NCBI GenBank assembly: GCA_002404155.1
Contig: DHJC01000065.1
Location: forward strand, 741-30,563
DNA from: Chloroflexi bacterium UBA4730
Lineage (GTDB): Bacteria; Chloroflexota; Limnocylindria; P2-11E
Length of the DNA stretch: 29,823 nucleotides
Direction of reading: 5' to 3'
In this document: in pieces, positions 7,119 through 14,709 of the stretch
Position numbering within the stretch: position 1 is the first letter of the stretch
How the letters are laid out: every line of letters begins with the position of its first letter
Notes under the pieces: model-generated
Databases searched by the model: none
What the model was told of the DNA's origin: nothing
The model's input: the letters and a program-made list of their open reading frames with translations, nothing else
Made by a program: the position numbers and the translations under genes

Positions 7119-8152
7119 TTCTCCTGCGGGTGCAGCATCACGCGGATCGCCCCGTCGCGGCGCTCGACGAACGTGTCCCAGGCCTCGGCGAAGCGCTCGA
7201 GCGGGAAGTGGTGCGTGGTGAGGTCGCGCACGTCCACCTTACCGCTCGCGAGGTACGGCAGCGCGCGCGCCGACACGCGCGTCGGATTGGCGAGGGAGCC
7301 GAGCACGTCCAGTTGGCCGCGCACGATGGTCGAGAGGTCCAGGCCGGAAAGCTCGACGCCCTGCCCGGTCGCGCCGCCGAGGACGACGCGCCCGCCACGC
7401 CGCGCGAGGCGGATCGCGTCGCGCGCCGCGTCAGCGGTGCCGGCGAACTCGATCACCGCGTCGAAGGTGCCGAAGCGGCTGGACGGGTCCTCGCTCGTCT
7501 CGTCGGCGAATCGTGCGGCGCGCGCGAGCCGCTCGCCGTGGCCGAAGAGCATGACCCGCGCGCCCAGCGCGCGGGCGAGCTGCGCGGCGCAGAGCCCGAT
7601 CGCCCCCGGCCCGACGACGGCGATCCGCTCGCCCGACGCGACGCGGCCGCGCTCGAGCGCCCATAGGGCGACGCCGAGGTTGTCAGTCCACGCGCCGTCC
7701 TCGATCGTGACGCCGTCGGGCAGCTCGTGCAGCGCCGCGACCGGGACGCTCGCGTACTGCGCGAGGCCACCCGGGATGGTGAAGCCGATGTGCGCGTGCC
7801 CGGTCTCCACCTTCCCGTAGTTGAGGCAGAGGTTGTAGAGCCCCTCGCGGCAGCGCGCGCACTGCCCGCAGCCCACGTGCACTTCGACGCCCACACGCGT
7901 GCCGGGCGAGGGCCCGCGCGCGTCAGGTCCGAGCTCGACGATCACGCCCGAGAACTCGTGTCCCGGCACGTGCGGGAAGACGGTACCGGCGAACTTGCCC
8001 GCGAGGATCTTGCGATCGGTCGCGCAGACCATCGAGGCGTGGACGCGCACCAGCGCGTGCCCCGGCTTCGGGCGCGGCATCGGCACGGTGCGCACGGCGA
8101 ACGAACCGGGGCGCTCGAAGACGACGGCCCGCATCTCGAGGGGAAGGCTCAT
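7115..8152 (-). CDS. Zinc-dependent alcohol dehydrogenase (MDR family)
   Basis: A 345-residue medium-chain dehydrogenase/reductase that oxidises a secondary alcohol or polyol with NAD(P). Catalytic zinc ligands are Cys43 in MVCATDRK and His65-Glu66 in PGHEFSG. The structural zinc lobe CGQCARCREGLYNLC provides Cys95, 98, 101 and 109. The nucleotide fold carries the glycine motif VVGPGAIGL. The start is ATG 8152, in a 4-nt ATGA overlap with the nitroreductase stop. The open frame runs further upstream, but that part is the shadow of the neighbour. It is one of two such enzymes in the operon with similar zinc lobes, so they probably arose by duplication and act on successive or alternative intermediates. 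The substrate is not predictable. Confidence 0.9.
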   Translation of the reverse strand: MSLPLEMRAVVFERPGSFAVRTVPMPRPKPGHALVRVHASMVCATDRKILAGKFAGTVFPHVPGHEFSGVIVELGPDARGPSPGTRVGVEVHVGCGQCARCREGLYNLCLNYGKVETGHAHIGFTIPGGLAQYASVPVAALHELPDGVTIEDGAWTDNLGVALWALERGRVASGERIAVVGPGAIGLCAAQLARALGARVMLFGHGERLARAARFADETSEDPSSRFGTFDAVIEFAGTADAARDAIRLARRGGRVVLGGATGQGVELSGLDLSTIVRGQLDVLGSLANPTRVSARALPYLASGKVDVRDLTTHHFPLERFAEAWDTFVERRDGAIRVMLHPQEK

Positions 8153-8742
8153 GGATGGGCGGGGCCGGGGAAGCGATCGATCGAGACGAGCTCCTCGCGC
8201 GGCAGGCGCGTGCCAGTAGGCGACTCGACGGCGTAACCGCAGGTGAACGTGCCGAGGAACGTCCAGCGCAGCGGCACGTTCAGGATGCGCTTGGCCTTCT
8301 CGGTGATCCAGTGCTGGACGAAGACGGCGCCGAGGCCGAGCGACTGCGCGCGGAGCCACATCGCGTAGATCGACATCGCGGCGGCCCACTCGAAGCCGTT
8401 ATCCGCATGCACGTTCGTCAGGCTCTTCGCGGGGTCGCTGCAAACGGCGATGACCGTAGGGCGGATGAGGTCGTTCACCAGCCCGCTCTTGCCGTCGGGG
8501 CGGAAGATCGGGTCCCAGTAGGCAGAGAGCTCCTTCGATTCGCCTGCGAGGTCCTGCAGCTGGTGCTTCAGTCCGGCATCGCGCACCCAGATGAACCGCG
8601 CCGGTTGCAGATTCGCGGGCGACGGCGCCCAGCGGGCGGCCTCGAGGATCTCCGTGACGAGCTCGTCCGGCACCGCGCGGTCCTCGAACTTCCGCACCGC
8701 GCGCCGGGTCCGCATGAGCTCGGCGAGGTCTTCGCTCGTCAC
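8149..8742 (-). CDS. Nitroreductase-family flavoprotein
   Basis: A 197-residue NAD(P)H:FMN oxidoreductase of the nitroreductase fold. The N-terminal FMN-binding segment is MRTRRAVRKFEDRAVPDEL, followed by ILEAARWAPSPANLQP (the conserved S-P-x-N-x-Q region). The middle ADNGFEWAAAMSIYAMWLRAQSLGLG is the typical dimer helix, and RILNVPLRWTFLGTFTCGYA the end of the core. The start is GTG 8742, in a GTGA overlap with the preceding dehydrogenase. Members reduce nitro groups, quinones or enones, or supply reduced flavin; some cleave rings oxidatively. In this operon it could reduce an aromatic or enone intermediate, which is inference from position only. Confidence 0.88.
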   Translation of the reverse strand: MTSEDLAELMRTRRAVRKFEDRAVPDELVTEILEAARWAPSPANLQPARFIWVRDAGLKHQLQDLAGESKELSAYWDPIFRPDGKSGLVNDLIRPTVIAVCSDPAKSLTNVHADNGFEWAAAMSIYAMWLRAQSLGLGAVFVQHWITEKAKRILNVPLRWTFLGTFTCGYAVESPTGTRLPREELVSIDRFPGPAHP

Positions 8743-9785
8743 GGCTCGACGATCACCTTCAGGGCACCATCGACCCGCTCGTTGAACGTGCGGAGCGCCT
8801 GGTCGAAGTCGGCCAGCTTGAAATGATGCGTGATGAGCTTCGCGGCCGGGATGCGGCCGTCCGCGATGAGCGGGATGACTTCTTCCATCGTGTTGCGGTT
8901 CGCCCGCACACCGAGGAGGTCGAGCTCCTCGAGCACGATCTTCTGCATGTCGATCTGCACCGGGCCCTTGGGAATGCCGGTGAACGCGACGCGGCCGCCC
9001 TTGCGGAGCACGCCGATGGACTGGCGGATCGAGTCGGCCGTGCCCGCGGAGTCCACCGCCGCGTCGGCGCCGCGCCCTCCGGTGAGCTCGCGGACGGTAG
9101 CGATCGGGTCGCCGGCGTGATAGTCGACTGTCTCGAAGCCGAGCTCGCGCGCACGGTCCAGGCGCTTGCCGCCGCCGACAACGATGACCCGCGCCGCGCC
9201 GAGGGCCTTTGCGCACATCGCCACGAGGAGTCCCATGCCGCCGGAACCGACGGACGCGATGACATCGCCGGGCTCGATCCCTGCGCGCTTGGCTGAATGG
9301 AGGGCGATGGACGCCGTGTCGCAGAGCGCGCCGACATCGAACGGCATCGCATCGGGCATCTTGAACACGCTCTTGATGGTCTGGACCACGTACTCGGCGT
9401 ACGCGCCCTGGGTGTAGTGGCCGTACTGGCGATGACCGAGGTCCTCGCGACCGTAGTTGAAGCAAAGGTTGTAGCGCCCGGTGCGGCACATCCGGCAGTA
9501 GCCACACCCGGAGTGCGAGGTGCCCGCGACCCGCGTGCCCGGCACAAAGCCGTACTCGAGCGCGACGCGACCGGCGCTCGTGACCTCGCCCGACCACTCA
9601 TGCCCGGGGGTGAAGGGGTAGGCCTTGGGCCAGCGCCCTTTGAAGGTCCCTTCGATGATCTCGGCATCCGTGCCGCAGATCGCGATCGCCCGCACGCGGC
9701 AGAGGACCTCGTTCTCGCGCGGCTCGGGCTTCGGGATGTCGCCGATCTCGAACGCGTGCGGTGCGGTGAGGACGAGTGCCTGCAT
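8739..9785 (-). CDS. Zinc-dependent alcohol dehydrogenase (MDR family, threonine/sorbitol dehydrogenase-like)
   Basis: A 348-residue medium-chain dehydrogenase. Catalytic zinc ligands are Cys37 in AICGTDAE and His62-Glu63 in PGHEWSG. The structural zinc lobe CGYCRMCRTGRYNLC gives Cys94, 97, 100 and 108. The nucleotide-binding segment is SVGSGGMGLL, followed by IVVGGGKRLDRARELG. The zinc lobe shares its C-x2-C-x2-C-R-x-G-x-YNLC pattern with the second dehydrogenase of the operon at 7115-8152, suggesting an old duplication. The gene starts at ATG 9785, 3 nt after the cyclase-family stop, and ends in GTGA coupled to the nitroreductase. It probably oxidises an alcohol in the same pathway; the substrate is unknown. 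Confidence 0.9.
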   Translation of the reverse strand: MQALVLTAPHAFEIGDIPKPEPRENEVLCRVRAIAICGTDAEIIEGTFKGRWPKAYPFTPGHEWSGEVTSAGRVALEYGFVPGTRVAGTSHSGCGYCRMCRTGRYNLCFNYGREDLGHRQYGHYTQGAYAEYVVQTIKSVFKMPDAMPFDVGALCDTASIALHSAKRAGIEPGDVIASVGSGGMGLLVAMCAKALGAARVIVVGGGKRLDRARELGFETVDYHAGDPIATVRELTGGRGADAAVDSAGTADSIRQSIGVLRKGGRVAFTGIPKGPVQIDMQKIVLEELDLLGVRANRNTMEEVIPLIADGRIPAAKLITHHFKLADFDQALRTFNERVDGALKVIVEP

Positions 9786-9788
9786 TCC

Positions 9789-10553
9789 CTATTTCTCCAG
9801 GAAGGCGACGACGCGGCAGATGCAGCCTTCGCCGTTCACCCAGCGCCAGGGGAACGCGCCGACATCGACACGCGTCCCGGCCACCTCGGCGAGCTCGCCG
9901 CCGAGGTTCTCCAGCATCGGGATGTTCGCCTTGGCCATGTGGTAGTGGACGTGCTCGAAGTCCTTCATGGGTAACGTCTCATCGATCGGCTTGCCGGTCT
10001 GGGCCTCGTACTCCTTCACCAGGTCGGGCCGGAAGTGGCGGACCCGGACATGCAGCGAGTGGTCCATCGAGGCGAGATCGCCGCCGAACATCTTGATGCC
10101 CTTGTCGACCAGCCAATCGCAGACCTCGGGCTGCGGCCCGGGGTGGCGGTCGAAGTACGTGACGTCGTCGCGGGTCGGCTTCGTCCAGTTGTACCGGTCC
10201 CAGCCGGTGTAGAGGAGCACGACGTCGCCGTTGCGGATCTCCTCCCCCCTCGGGATGCACTTCTTGACGTCGTCAATCGAGTAGTAGGCCCATGGCTTGG
10301 TGATCGACCGAAGGTCGATCACCAAGCCCGTGCCGAAGAGATCTTGGATCGGGAGCTCGCCGAGGCTCTTGCCCGTCGGCCAGTAGTGGCTCGGCGCGTC
10401 GATGTGCGTTCCGGTGTGCATGTTCGTCCGGACCAGCACGGTCGATTTGCCGTCGCGATGGTGCGTGGTGATGTCCGTGACCTGGATCGCTTCGAACTGC
10501 GGCCAGGTCGGCATGCGGTCACCCCACGGCTGAGTCAGGTCGACGAGTCGCAT
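9789..10553 (-). CDS. Cyclase-family metal-dependent hydrolase (kynurenine formamidase-like)
   Basis: A 254-residue member of the cyclase/KynB family, zinc- or manganese-dependent hydrolases that open amide or lactone bonds such as N-formylkynurenine or isatin. The metal-binding signature NMHTGTHIDAPSHYW contributes His46, His50, Asp52 and His56. The C-terminal GGDLASMDHSLH and the following His-rich segment are typical of the fold. The start is ATG 10553, which shares its last base with the TGA stop of the substrate-binding protein. It follows the transporter genes directly, so it may act early on the imported compound, for example by hydrolysing an amide or ring C-N bond. This matches the nitrogen theme of the operon; the exact substrate is open. 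Confidence 0.88.
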   Translation of the reverse strand: MRLVDLTQPWGDRMPTWPQFEAIQVTDITTHHRDGKSTVLVRTNMHTGTHIDAPSHYWPTGKSLGELPIQDLFGTGLVIDLRSITKPWAYYSIDDVKKCIPRGEEIRNGDVVLLYTGWDRYNWTKPTRDDVTYFDRHPGPQPEVCDWLVDKGIKMFGGDLASMDHSLHVRVRHFRPDLVKEYEAQTGKPIDETLPMKDFEHVHYHMAKANIPMLENLGGELAEVAGTRVDVGAFPWRWVNGEGCICRVVAFLEK

Positions 10554-11641
10554 CAGTACGGGAAGTCCTTGCGGCCGAGCTGCGCGATCACGTTCTTCAC
10601 GACGGTGAGGTCGGTGATCTGGTCGAACGTCATGTCCTTGGTGATCTTGCCGAAGTCCTTCTCGCTCTTGATGGTGCCGGTGATGTTGGCGGCCGGCACA
10701 CCCTCGTTCTGCGGCCAGGCCTTCGCCTTCACCAGATCGTCGAACGTCGCCTCGACCACGTCCTTGTCCTCCTTGGTCTGCTGGACGCCGAGGTCGATGA
10801 TCTTCTGCCGGTTCGCCGGGTCGTACATCGCCCGGTTCGCCCGCATCAGCGCGCGGATGAGGCACTCCGTCGTCGACGGGTCGTCCTTCAGCGTCTGCGT
10901 CGGGACGATGTAGACGGCGTACTGATAGTCGGTCAGGACGTCCCACATGTTCGCCAGGACGTGGATCTGCGGGTTCACCTTCGCGACCGTCCTCACCTGA
11001 TCGATGTGCAGGACCGCGGTGTCCGTCGTGCCGGTCGCGAGCGCCTGCACGCGGCCCGCGGTCGTCGTCGTGACGAAGGTGACGTCCTTCGGATCGATGC
11101 CGGCCTTCTTGAGGATGATCCGGGTCATCACGTCCGCGAAGCCGCCCGGCTCCTGGACGCCCAGCTTCTTGCCCTTGAGATCGGCCATCGTCTTCACGTT
11201 CGGGCCGACGGCGAAGGTGACGTCGACGTTGGGCGCGTACGAGTACACGATCTTCACGTCGGCGCCGTTCGCGATGGCGTCGATCACCGGCTCGCTCGAG
11301 GTGCCGGCCAGGTCGATCGCGCCCGAGGCGGAGGCCCGGAGCGAGCCCACGCCGCCGTCGAACCGGATGAGCTCGACGGTGAGGTTCTCGTCCTTGAAGT
11401 ACCCGAAGGCGTCGGCGACGTAAGGCGTGAGATGCACGACGTTCGGTGGCGTCACCGGGACGGCGATGGTGACCTTCTTCGCCGCGCAGGTCGCTTTCGC
11501 GACGGCCGTCGCCGTCGCCGTCGCCGACGCGGCTGGCGCGGACGATGCCCCGCCGGTCGTCGTGGTCGACGCACATGCGCCGGCCACGATCGCGAGGACC
11601 AGGCCCAACGCGAGGAGTGCGCGAGGATGCATGCCTGACAT
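10553..11641 (-). CDS. ABC transporter substrate-binding lipoprotein (NMT1/SsuA-like, NitT/TauT type)
   Basis: A 362-residue periplasm-facing or membrane-anchored binding protein. It has an N-terminal signal peptide MHPRALLALGLVLAIVAG and a lipobox-like AGAC (Cys23), then a low-complexity Thr/Ala/Ser linker. The linker is partly encoded by a GCCGTC repeat at 11505-11525 that reads ATATATAVA. The core has PNVVHLTPYVADAFGYFKDENL, LKGKKLGVQEPGG and AGRVQALATGTTDTAVL, the pattern of NMT1/THI5-like proteins that bind sulfonates, pyrimidines, riboflavin or aromatic acids. The start ATG 11641 is preceded by GGGAGG at good distance; an upstream extension is rejected. It lies 10 nt after the permease stop. 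It decides what the operon imports, but the ligand cannot be named. Confidence 0.9.
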   Translation of the reverse strand: MSGMHPRALLALGLVLAIVAGACASTTTTGGASSAPAASATATATAVAKATCAAKKVTIAVPVTPPNVVHLTPYVADAFGYFKDENLTVELIRFDGGVGSLRASASGAIDLAGTSSEPVIDAIANGADVKIVYSYAPNVDVTFAVGPNVKTMADLKGKKLGVQEPGGFADVMTRIILKKAGIDPKDVTFVTTTTAGRVQALATGTTDTAVLHIDQVRTVAKVNPQIHVLANMWDVLTDYQYAVYIVPTQTLKDDPSTTECLIRALMRANRAMYDPANRQKIIDLGVQQTKEDKDVVEATFDDLVKAKAWPQNEGVPAANITGTIKSEKDFGKITKDMTFDQITDLTVVKNVIAQLGRKDFPY

Positions 11642-11651
11642 ACCGACCTCC

Positions 11652-12476
11652 CTATTGCTCGCGGCGCAGCCAAGGCGCGACGCGGCCCTCGATCGCTTGC
11701 ACAAGACCCATGAGCAGGATGCCCATCGCGGCGACGACGATCACCGGCACGAACATCCGGTCGATCCGGAAGACGTTCTCGTACTCGATGATCAGATAAC
11801 CGAGCCCGACCAGCCCGACCAGGAACTCCGACACGATCATCCCGATGAGCGCGCGACCGATCGCGAGGCGGACGCCCGCCAGGACGAACGGCATCGCCGA
11901 TGGGACGATGACATCCGTCCAGAGCCGCCGCTCGCTCGTGTTGAATGCCCGGGCCACCTCCAGAAGACCTCGGTCCACATTGCGCACGCCCTGCTGGGTG
12001 TTGATGAGGACCGGGAAGATCGCGAAGAGGGCGACGGTCGCGATGCGCGGCGCGTCGCCCTGGTACTTGAACGCGATCGCGATGAGCGGGACGAGCGCCA
12101 CCGACGGCACGCTGTACAGCGCGCTCACGAGCGGGTCGAGCGCGTTGTAGACGACGCGCCAGCGGCCCGACGCGATGCCGAGGAAGATCCCGAGCACCAG
12201 CGCGATGGCGGTGCCGCCGCTCAGCTCGCGGAGGCTCTGGCCGAGCGCGTCCTGCAGCTCGCCGGTCTCGATGAGCTCGAAGAACGCGCGGAAGATCGCC
12301 GATGGCGGTCGGATGATGAGTGGGTTGAACCGTGGCGCGATGAACTCCCACGCGAGCAGCACCGCGGCGACCGACCCGACCCGCACCGCCCAATCGCCGG
12401 CTCGCAGCCGCGTCCGCCGGCGCGCCGCCGCGGCAACGGCCATCGCGCCGCGGGCCTGCGGCTCGCGCACGCTCAT
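11652..12476 (-). CDS. ABC transporter permease (NitT/TauT type, SsuC/TauC-like)
   Basis: A 274-residue inner-membrane permease with about six membrane segments: VGSVAAVLLAWEFI, TAIALVLGIFLGIASG, the VPSVALVPLIAIAF region, IATVALFAIFPVLI, VSEFLVGLVGLGYLII and FVPVIVVAAMGILLMG. The cytoplasmic EAA loop is visible as EVARAFNTSERRLWTDVIVPSAMPFVLAGVRLA, here given in part, around residues 170-205. It is the partner of the substrate-binding protein and of the ATPase at 13924-14709. The start ATG (12476) now lies in the end of the IS110 element: CAT 12474-12476 on the + strand follows the CT core. The insertion therefore supplied the start codon, and no clear ribosome binding site precedes it. The ancestral start would have overlapped the ATPase stop as ATGA. 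Confidence 0.9.
   Translation of the reverse strand: MSVREPQARGAMAVAAAARRRTRLRAGDWAVRVGSVAAVLLAWEFIAPRFNPLIIRPPSAIFRAFFELIETGELQDALGQSLRELSGGTAIALVLGIFLGIASGRWRVVYNALDPLVSALYSVPSVALVPLIAIAFKYQGDAPRIATVALFAIFPVLINTQQGVRNVDRGLLEVARAFNTSERRLWTDVIVPSAMPFVLAGVRLAIGRALIGMIVSEFLVGLVGLGYLIIEYENVFRIDRMFVPVIVVAAMGILLMGLVQAIEGRVAPWLRREQ
12472..12473 (+). repeat. Left core dinucleotide CT at the IS110 insertion
   Basis: CT at the left junction between operon DNA (CGCACG) and the element (CATTGGTG). It is identical to CT at 13923-13924, and the flanking CAT extends the match to five bases. CT is the core used by the best-studied IS110 element, IS621. Confidence 0.65.
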
Positions 12477-12487
12477 TGGTGCACCCT

Positions 12488-12674
12488 GCGCGTACGTCGA
12501 CCGAGAGTCGGCGCGCTTCGGTGCCCATCGGAGGAGGACCACGTTCGCTCGTCCCTCGAGGACCCGCATGAGACCAGTCCCCTCCGGTGGACCGGGCGGC
12601 AACGACCGGCAACAGGAAGATGCCCCGTCGAGGGCCGCTCAATGAGCGACCGGCCAAAGGCCGTCCCGGCACCG
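12488..12674 (+). ncRNA. Proposed IS110 bridge RNA with target- and donor-binding loops
   Basis: Read by eye in the 5' non-coding end. A 5' stem-loop uses GCGCG 12488-12492/CGCGC 12512-12516 and CGAC/GTCG. Target loop: stem GGAGG 12530-12534/CCTCC 12581-12585 and inner hairpin GTCC 12551-12554/GGAC 12560-12563. Its left guide CACGTT 12540-12545 resembles target CACGCT 12468-12473 (one U-G wobble). Its right guide CCGCATGAG 12564-12572 is the exact complement of CTCATGCGG 13923-13931. Donor loop: stem CGGTG+CCGGG 12585-12596/CCCGG+CACCG 12665-12674 and inner hairpin GCCC 12622-12625/GGGC 12632-12635. Its left guide ACAGGAAG 12612-12619 equals the right end 13914-13921. Its right guide CAATGAG 12640-12646 complements CTCATTG 12472-12478. 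The order and strand sense of the four guides match characterised IS110 bridge RNAs. Confidence 0.75.
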
Positions 12675-12706
12675 AAGGGAGACCCATCTTCGCACGGAGG
12701 AGCGAC

Positions 12707-13906
12707 ATGGACCACTGCACCGCGGGACTGGACTGGGCGAGCGAAGCCCACGCGATCTGTATCGTCGATCCGCAGGGCGCGATCGGCGAGTCGTTCACCG
12801 TCGCGCACGACGCCGCCGGCCTCGCGGCGCTCGTGCGGCGGCTGGGCCACTACCCGGGGCTGCGTCTGGCGATCGAGCGGCCCGACGGGCTGCTCGTCGA
12901 CACGCTGGTGGATGCCGGGATCGCCGTCGTGCCGATCCACCCGAACAAGGTCAAGGCGGCGCGGGAGCGGTACACCTCGAGCGGCGCGAAGAGCGACGGG
13001 GGGGACGCGTACGTCCTCGCCGACTTCCTGCGTACCGACGGCCACCGCTTCCGCGAGCTGCAGCCGCTCAGCGAGGCCACCCGCGCGCTCCGCGCGCTCG
13101 TCCGCAGCCGCGACGACCTGGTGAAGGCCCGGGTCGCGCTCACCAACCAGCTCGCGGCCCAGCTGGCGGTGTTCTGGCCCGGCGCGGCGGAGCTGTTCTT
13201 CCGGCTCGACTCGGCGATCGCGCTCGCCTTCCTGACCCGCTATCCGATCCCCGAGGCCGCGGCGCACCTGGGCGAGCGCCGGCTCGGCGCGTTCCTCAAG
13301 CGCAACGCGTACTCCGGCCGCAAGCCCGTCGGCGAGCTCCTCGCCAAACTCGAGGCCGCCGTCGCTGGACGGGTCGGTGCCGTCGAGAGCGAGGCCCGCG
13401 GGGAGTGCGTGAAGGCCCTCGTCCGCACGCTGGGCGTGCTCCTGCCGCAGATCAGCGAGCTGGAGGGCGCGATCGCCGTGGCCCTCGACGAACACCCCGA
13501 TGGGCCGCTCATCAAGAGCTTCCCCCGGGCCGGCGAGGTGAACGCCGCGCAGCTGCTCGGCGAGATCGGCGACGTGCGCGAGCGGTTCCCAAGCGACGAC
13601 GTCTTGGCGATGGAGGCCGGCGTCGTGCCGGTGACCAAGCGCAGCGGCAAGATGAAGAGCGTCGGCTTTCGCTGGGCCTGCAACAAGCGGCTGCGCCGCG
13701 CGCTCACCACCTGGGCCGCCAACAGTCGCCGGGCGTCCCCGTGGGCTCAAGACATCTATGAGCGCGCCGTCGATCGCGGGGCCGACCATCCGCACGCGGT
13801 GCGGATCCTCGCTCGCGCGTGGCTGCGGGTCCTCTGGCGCTGCTGGCAGGATCGCGTCCCGTACGACTCTGCGCGCCACCTCGGGGCCGCTCGTATCGCC
13901 GCTTGA
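12707..13906 (+). CDS. IS110-family transposase (DEDD recombinase)
   Basis: A 399-residue RNA-guided recombinase. The N-terminal RuvC-like DEDD domain shows Asp9 in AGLDWASEAHA, Glu57 in LAIERPDG, and Asp97 and Asp100 in AKSDGGDAYVLADFLRTD. A helical middle section (about 120-260) follows. The C-terminal Tnp domain has IKSFPRAGEVNAAQLLGEIGD and the serine region VVPVTKRSGKMKS (Ser313), the usual site of the catalytic Ser. The start is ATG 12707, with GGAGG 8 nt upstream. The frame is open further up to 12587, but that part lies inside the proposed bridge RNA and has no family resemblance. The gene looks intact, so the copy may be active. Confidence 0.93.
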   Translation: MDHCTAGLDWASEAHAICIVDPQGAIGESFTVAHDAAGLAALVRRLGHYPGLRLAIERPDGLLVDTLVDAGIAVVPIHPNKVKAARERYTSSGAKSDGGDAYVLADFLRTDGHRFRELQPLSEATRALRALVRSRDDLVKARVALTNQLAAQLAVFWPGAAELFFRLDSAIALAFLTRYPIPEAAAHLGERRLGAFLKRNAYSGRKPVGELLAKLEAAVAGRVGAVESEARGECVKALVRTLGVLLPQISELEGAIAVALDEHPDGPLIKSFPRAGEVNAAQLLGEIGDVRERFPSDDVLAMEAGVVPVTKRSGKMKSVGFRWACNKRLRRALTTWAANSRRASPWAQDIYERAVDRGADHPHAVRILARAWLRVLWRCWQDRVPYDSARHLGAARIAA

Positions 13907-13922
13907 GGTTGACACAGGAAGT

Positions 13923-13924
13923 CT
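13923..13924 (+). repeat. Right core dinucleotide CT at the IS110 insertion
   Basis: CT at the right junction between element end (ACAGGAAGT) and operon DNA (CATGCGG). On the minus strand this region still holds the ATPase stop codon TGA (13926-13924), so that gene was not damaged. Confidence 0.65.
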
Positions 13925-14709
13925 CATGCGGCCACCGGCGCCCGGAGCAGCCGCCAGCAGCGATCGCGCAGCTCGACGAACGACGGGTGGGCGATGACCG
14001 AGGCGATGGTCCGCGGCCGCGGGATCGCGACGGTGAGGATCTCGCGGATCCGAGCCGGTCGGGCGCTCAGCACGACGACGCGGTCGCCCAGCGCGATCGA
14101 CTCCTCGATCGAGTGCGTGATGAACACCATCGCCGGCGGCGGCTTCGATCCGCTCGCCGCCAGGCCGCGCTGGTAGATACCGAGCAGCTCGTCCTGGAGG
14201 ATCTCGCGCGTCTGCGCGTCGAGGGAGCCGAACGGCTCGTCCATCAGCAGAACATCCGGCTCGAGCGCGAGCGCGCGCGCGAGGCCGACCCGCTGCTGCA
14301 TGCCGCCCGAGAGCTGATACGGGTAGTGGCGCTCGAAGCCGCCGAGACCGACCATCGCGATGTAGCGGTCGACGCGCTCGTCGACCGTCGCGCGCGGCAG
14401 GCCCGCGAGCTCGACGCCGTACGCGACGTTCTCGCGCACGCGCTTCCACGGCATCAGGCCGAAGTGCTGGAAGACCATCGCGACGTTACGCCGCGGCCTG
14501 CTGACCGCGCTGCCGTCGATGAGGATCCGGCCGCCGTCGAGCGGGATGAGGCCGTGCATCGAGCGCAGCAGCGTCGTCTTGCCGCAACCCGACGGCCCGA
14601 GGATGCACACCGCCTCGCCGTCGCGGACCGTGAGGTCGAGCTCGTCGAAGACTTCGACCTCGCCGTAGCGCTTCGCGGCGCTCTCGACGACGATCCGCTC
14701 GCCGCTCAC
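13924..14709 (-). CDS. ABC transporter ATPase (NitT/TauT type, SsuB/TauB-like)
   Basis: A 261-residue cytoplasmic ATPase that drives the importer formed with the permease and binding protein downstream. Walker A is GPSGCGKTT (from residue 38). The Q-loop is AMVFQHFGLMPWKRV, the signature LSGGMQQRVGLARAL, Walker B DVLLMDEPFGSLD, and the switch His lies in VFITHSIEESIAL. The start is GTG 14709, overlapping the LacI-type regulator stop as GTGA. The stop (TGA 13926-13924) lies exactly at the right junction of the IS110 element. The enzyme is complete, but cotranscription with the permease is now interrupted by about 1.45 kb of inserted DNA running in the opposite direction. Confidence 0.93.
   Translation of the reverse strand: MSGERIVVESAAKRYGEVEVFDELDLTVRDGEAVCILGPSGCGKTTLLRSMHGLIPLDGGRILIDGSAVSRPRRNVAMVFQHFGLMPWKRVRENVAYGVELAGLPRATVDERVDRYIAMVGLGGFERHYPYQLSGGMQQRVGLARALALEPDVLLMDEPFGSLDAQTREILQDELLGIYQRGLAASGSKPPPAMVFITHSIEESIALGDRVVVLSARPARIREILTVAIPRPRTIASVIAHPSFVELRDRCWRLLRAPVAA

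Larger units (their letters stand above)
12474..13922 (+). mobile_element. IS110-family insertion sequence
   Basis: About 1.45 kb, with one DEDD transposase gene, a long 5' non-coding end (12474-12706) and a very short 3' end (13907-13922). This is the layout of the IS110 group, not the IS1111 group. It has no terminal inverted repeats. Both junctions share CTCAT (12472-12476 and 13923-13927); CT is taken as the core dinucleotide and CAT as a coincidental match of the element's left end. Removing 12474-13922 plus one CT rejoins the flanks as CGCACG-CT-CATGCGG, restoring an ATGA overlap between the ABC ATPase stop and permease start. Those two genes belong to one operon, so the empty site can be reconstructed with confidence. 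Confidence 0.88.

Noticed and set aside
12587..12706. N-terminal extension of the transposase from ATG 12587
   Set aside because: Lies inside the proposed bridge RNA; ATG 12707 has a good ribosome binding site and begins the conserved DEDD domain.
12472..13927. 5-bp CTCAT target duplication of a conventional DDE transposon
   Set aside because: The transposase is DEDD type, there are no terminal inverted repeats, and a CT core with bridge-RNA guides explains the junctions better.
12473..14449. 658-codon open frame on the minus strand spanning the IS110 element
   Set aside because: It is a GC-rich shadow of the ABC ATPase and transposase genes; translation is Arg/Ala/Gly-rich without family resemblance.
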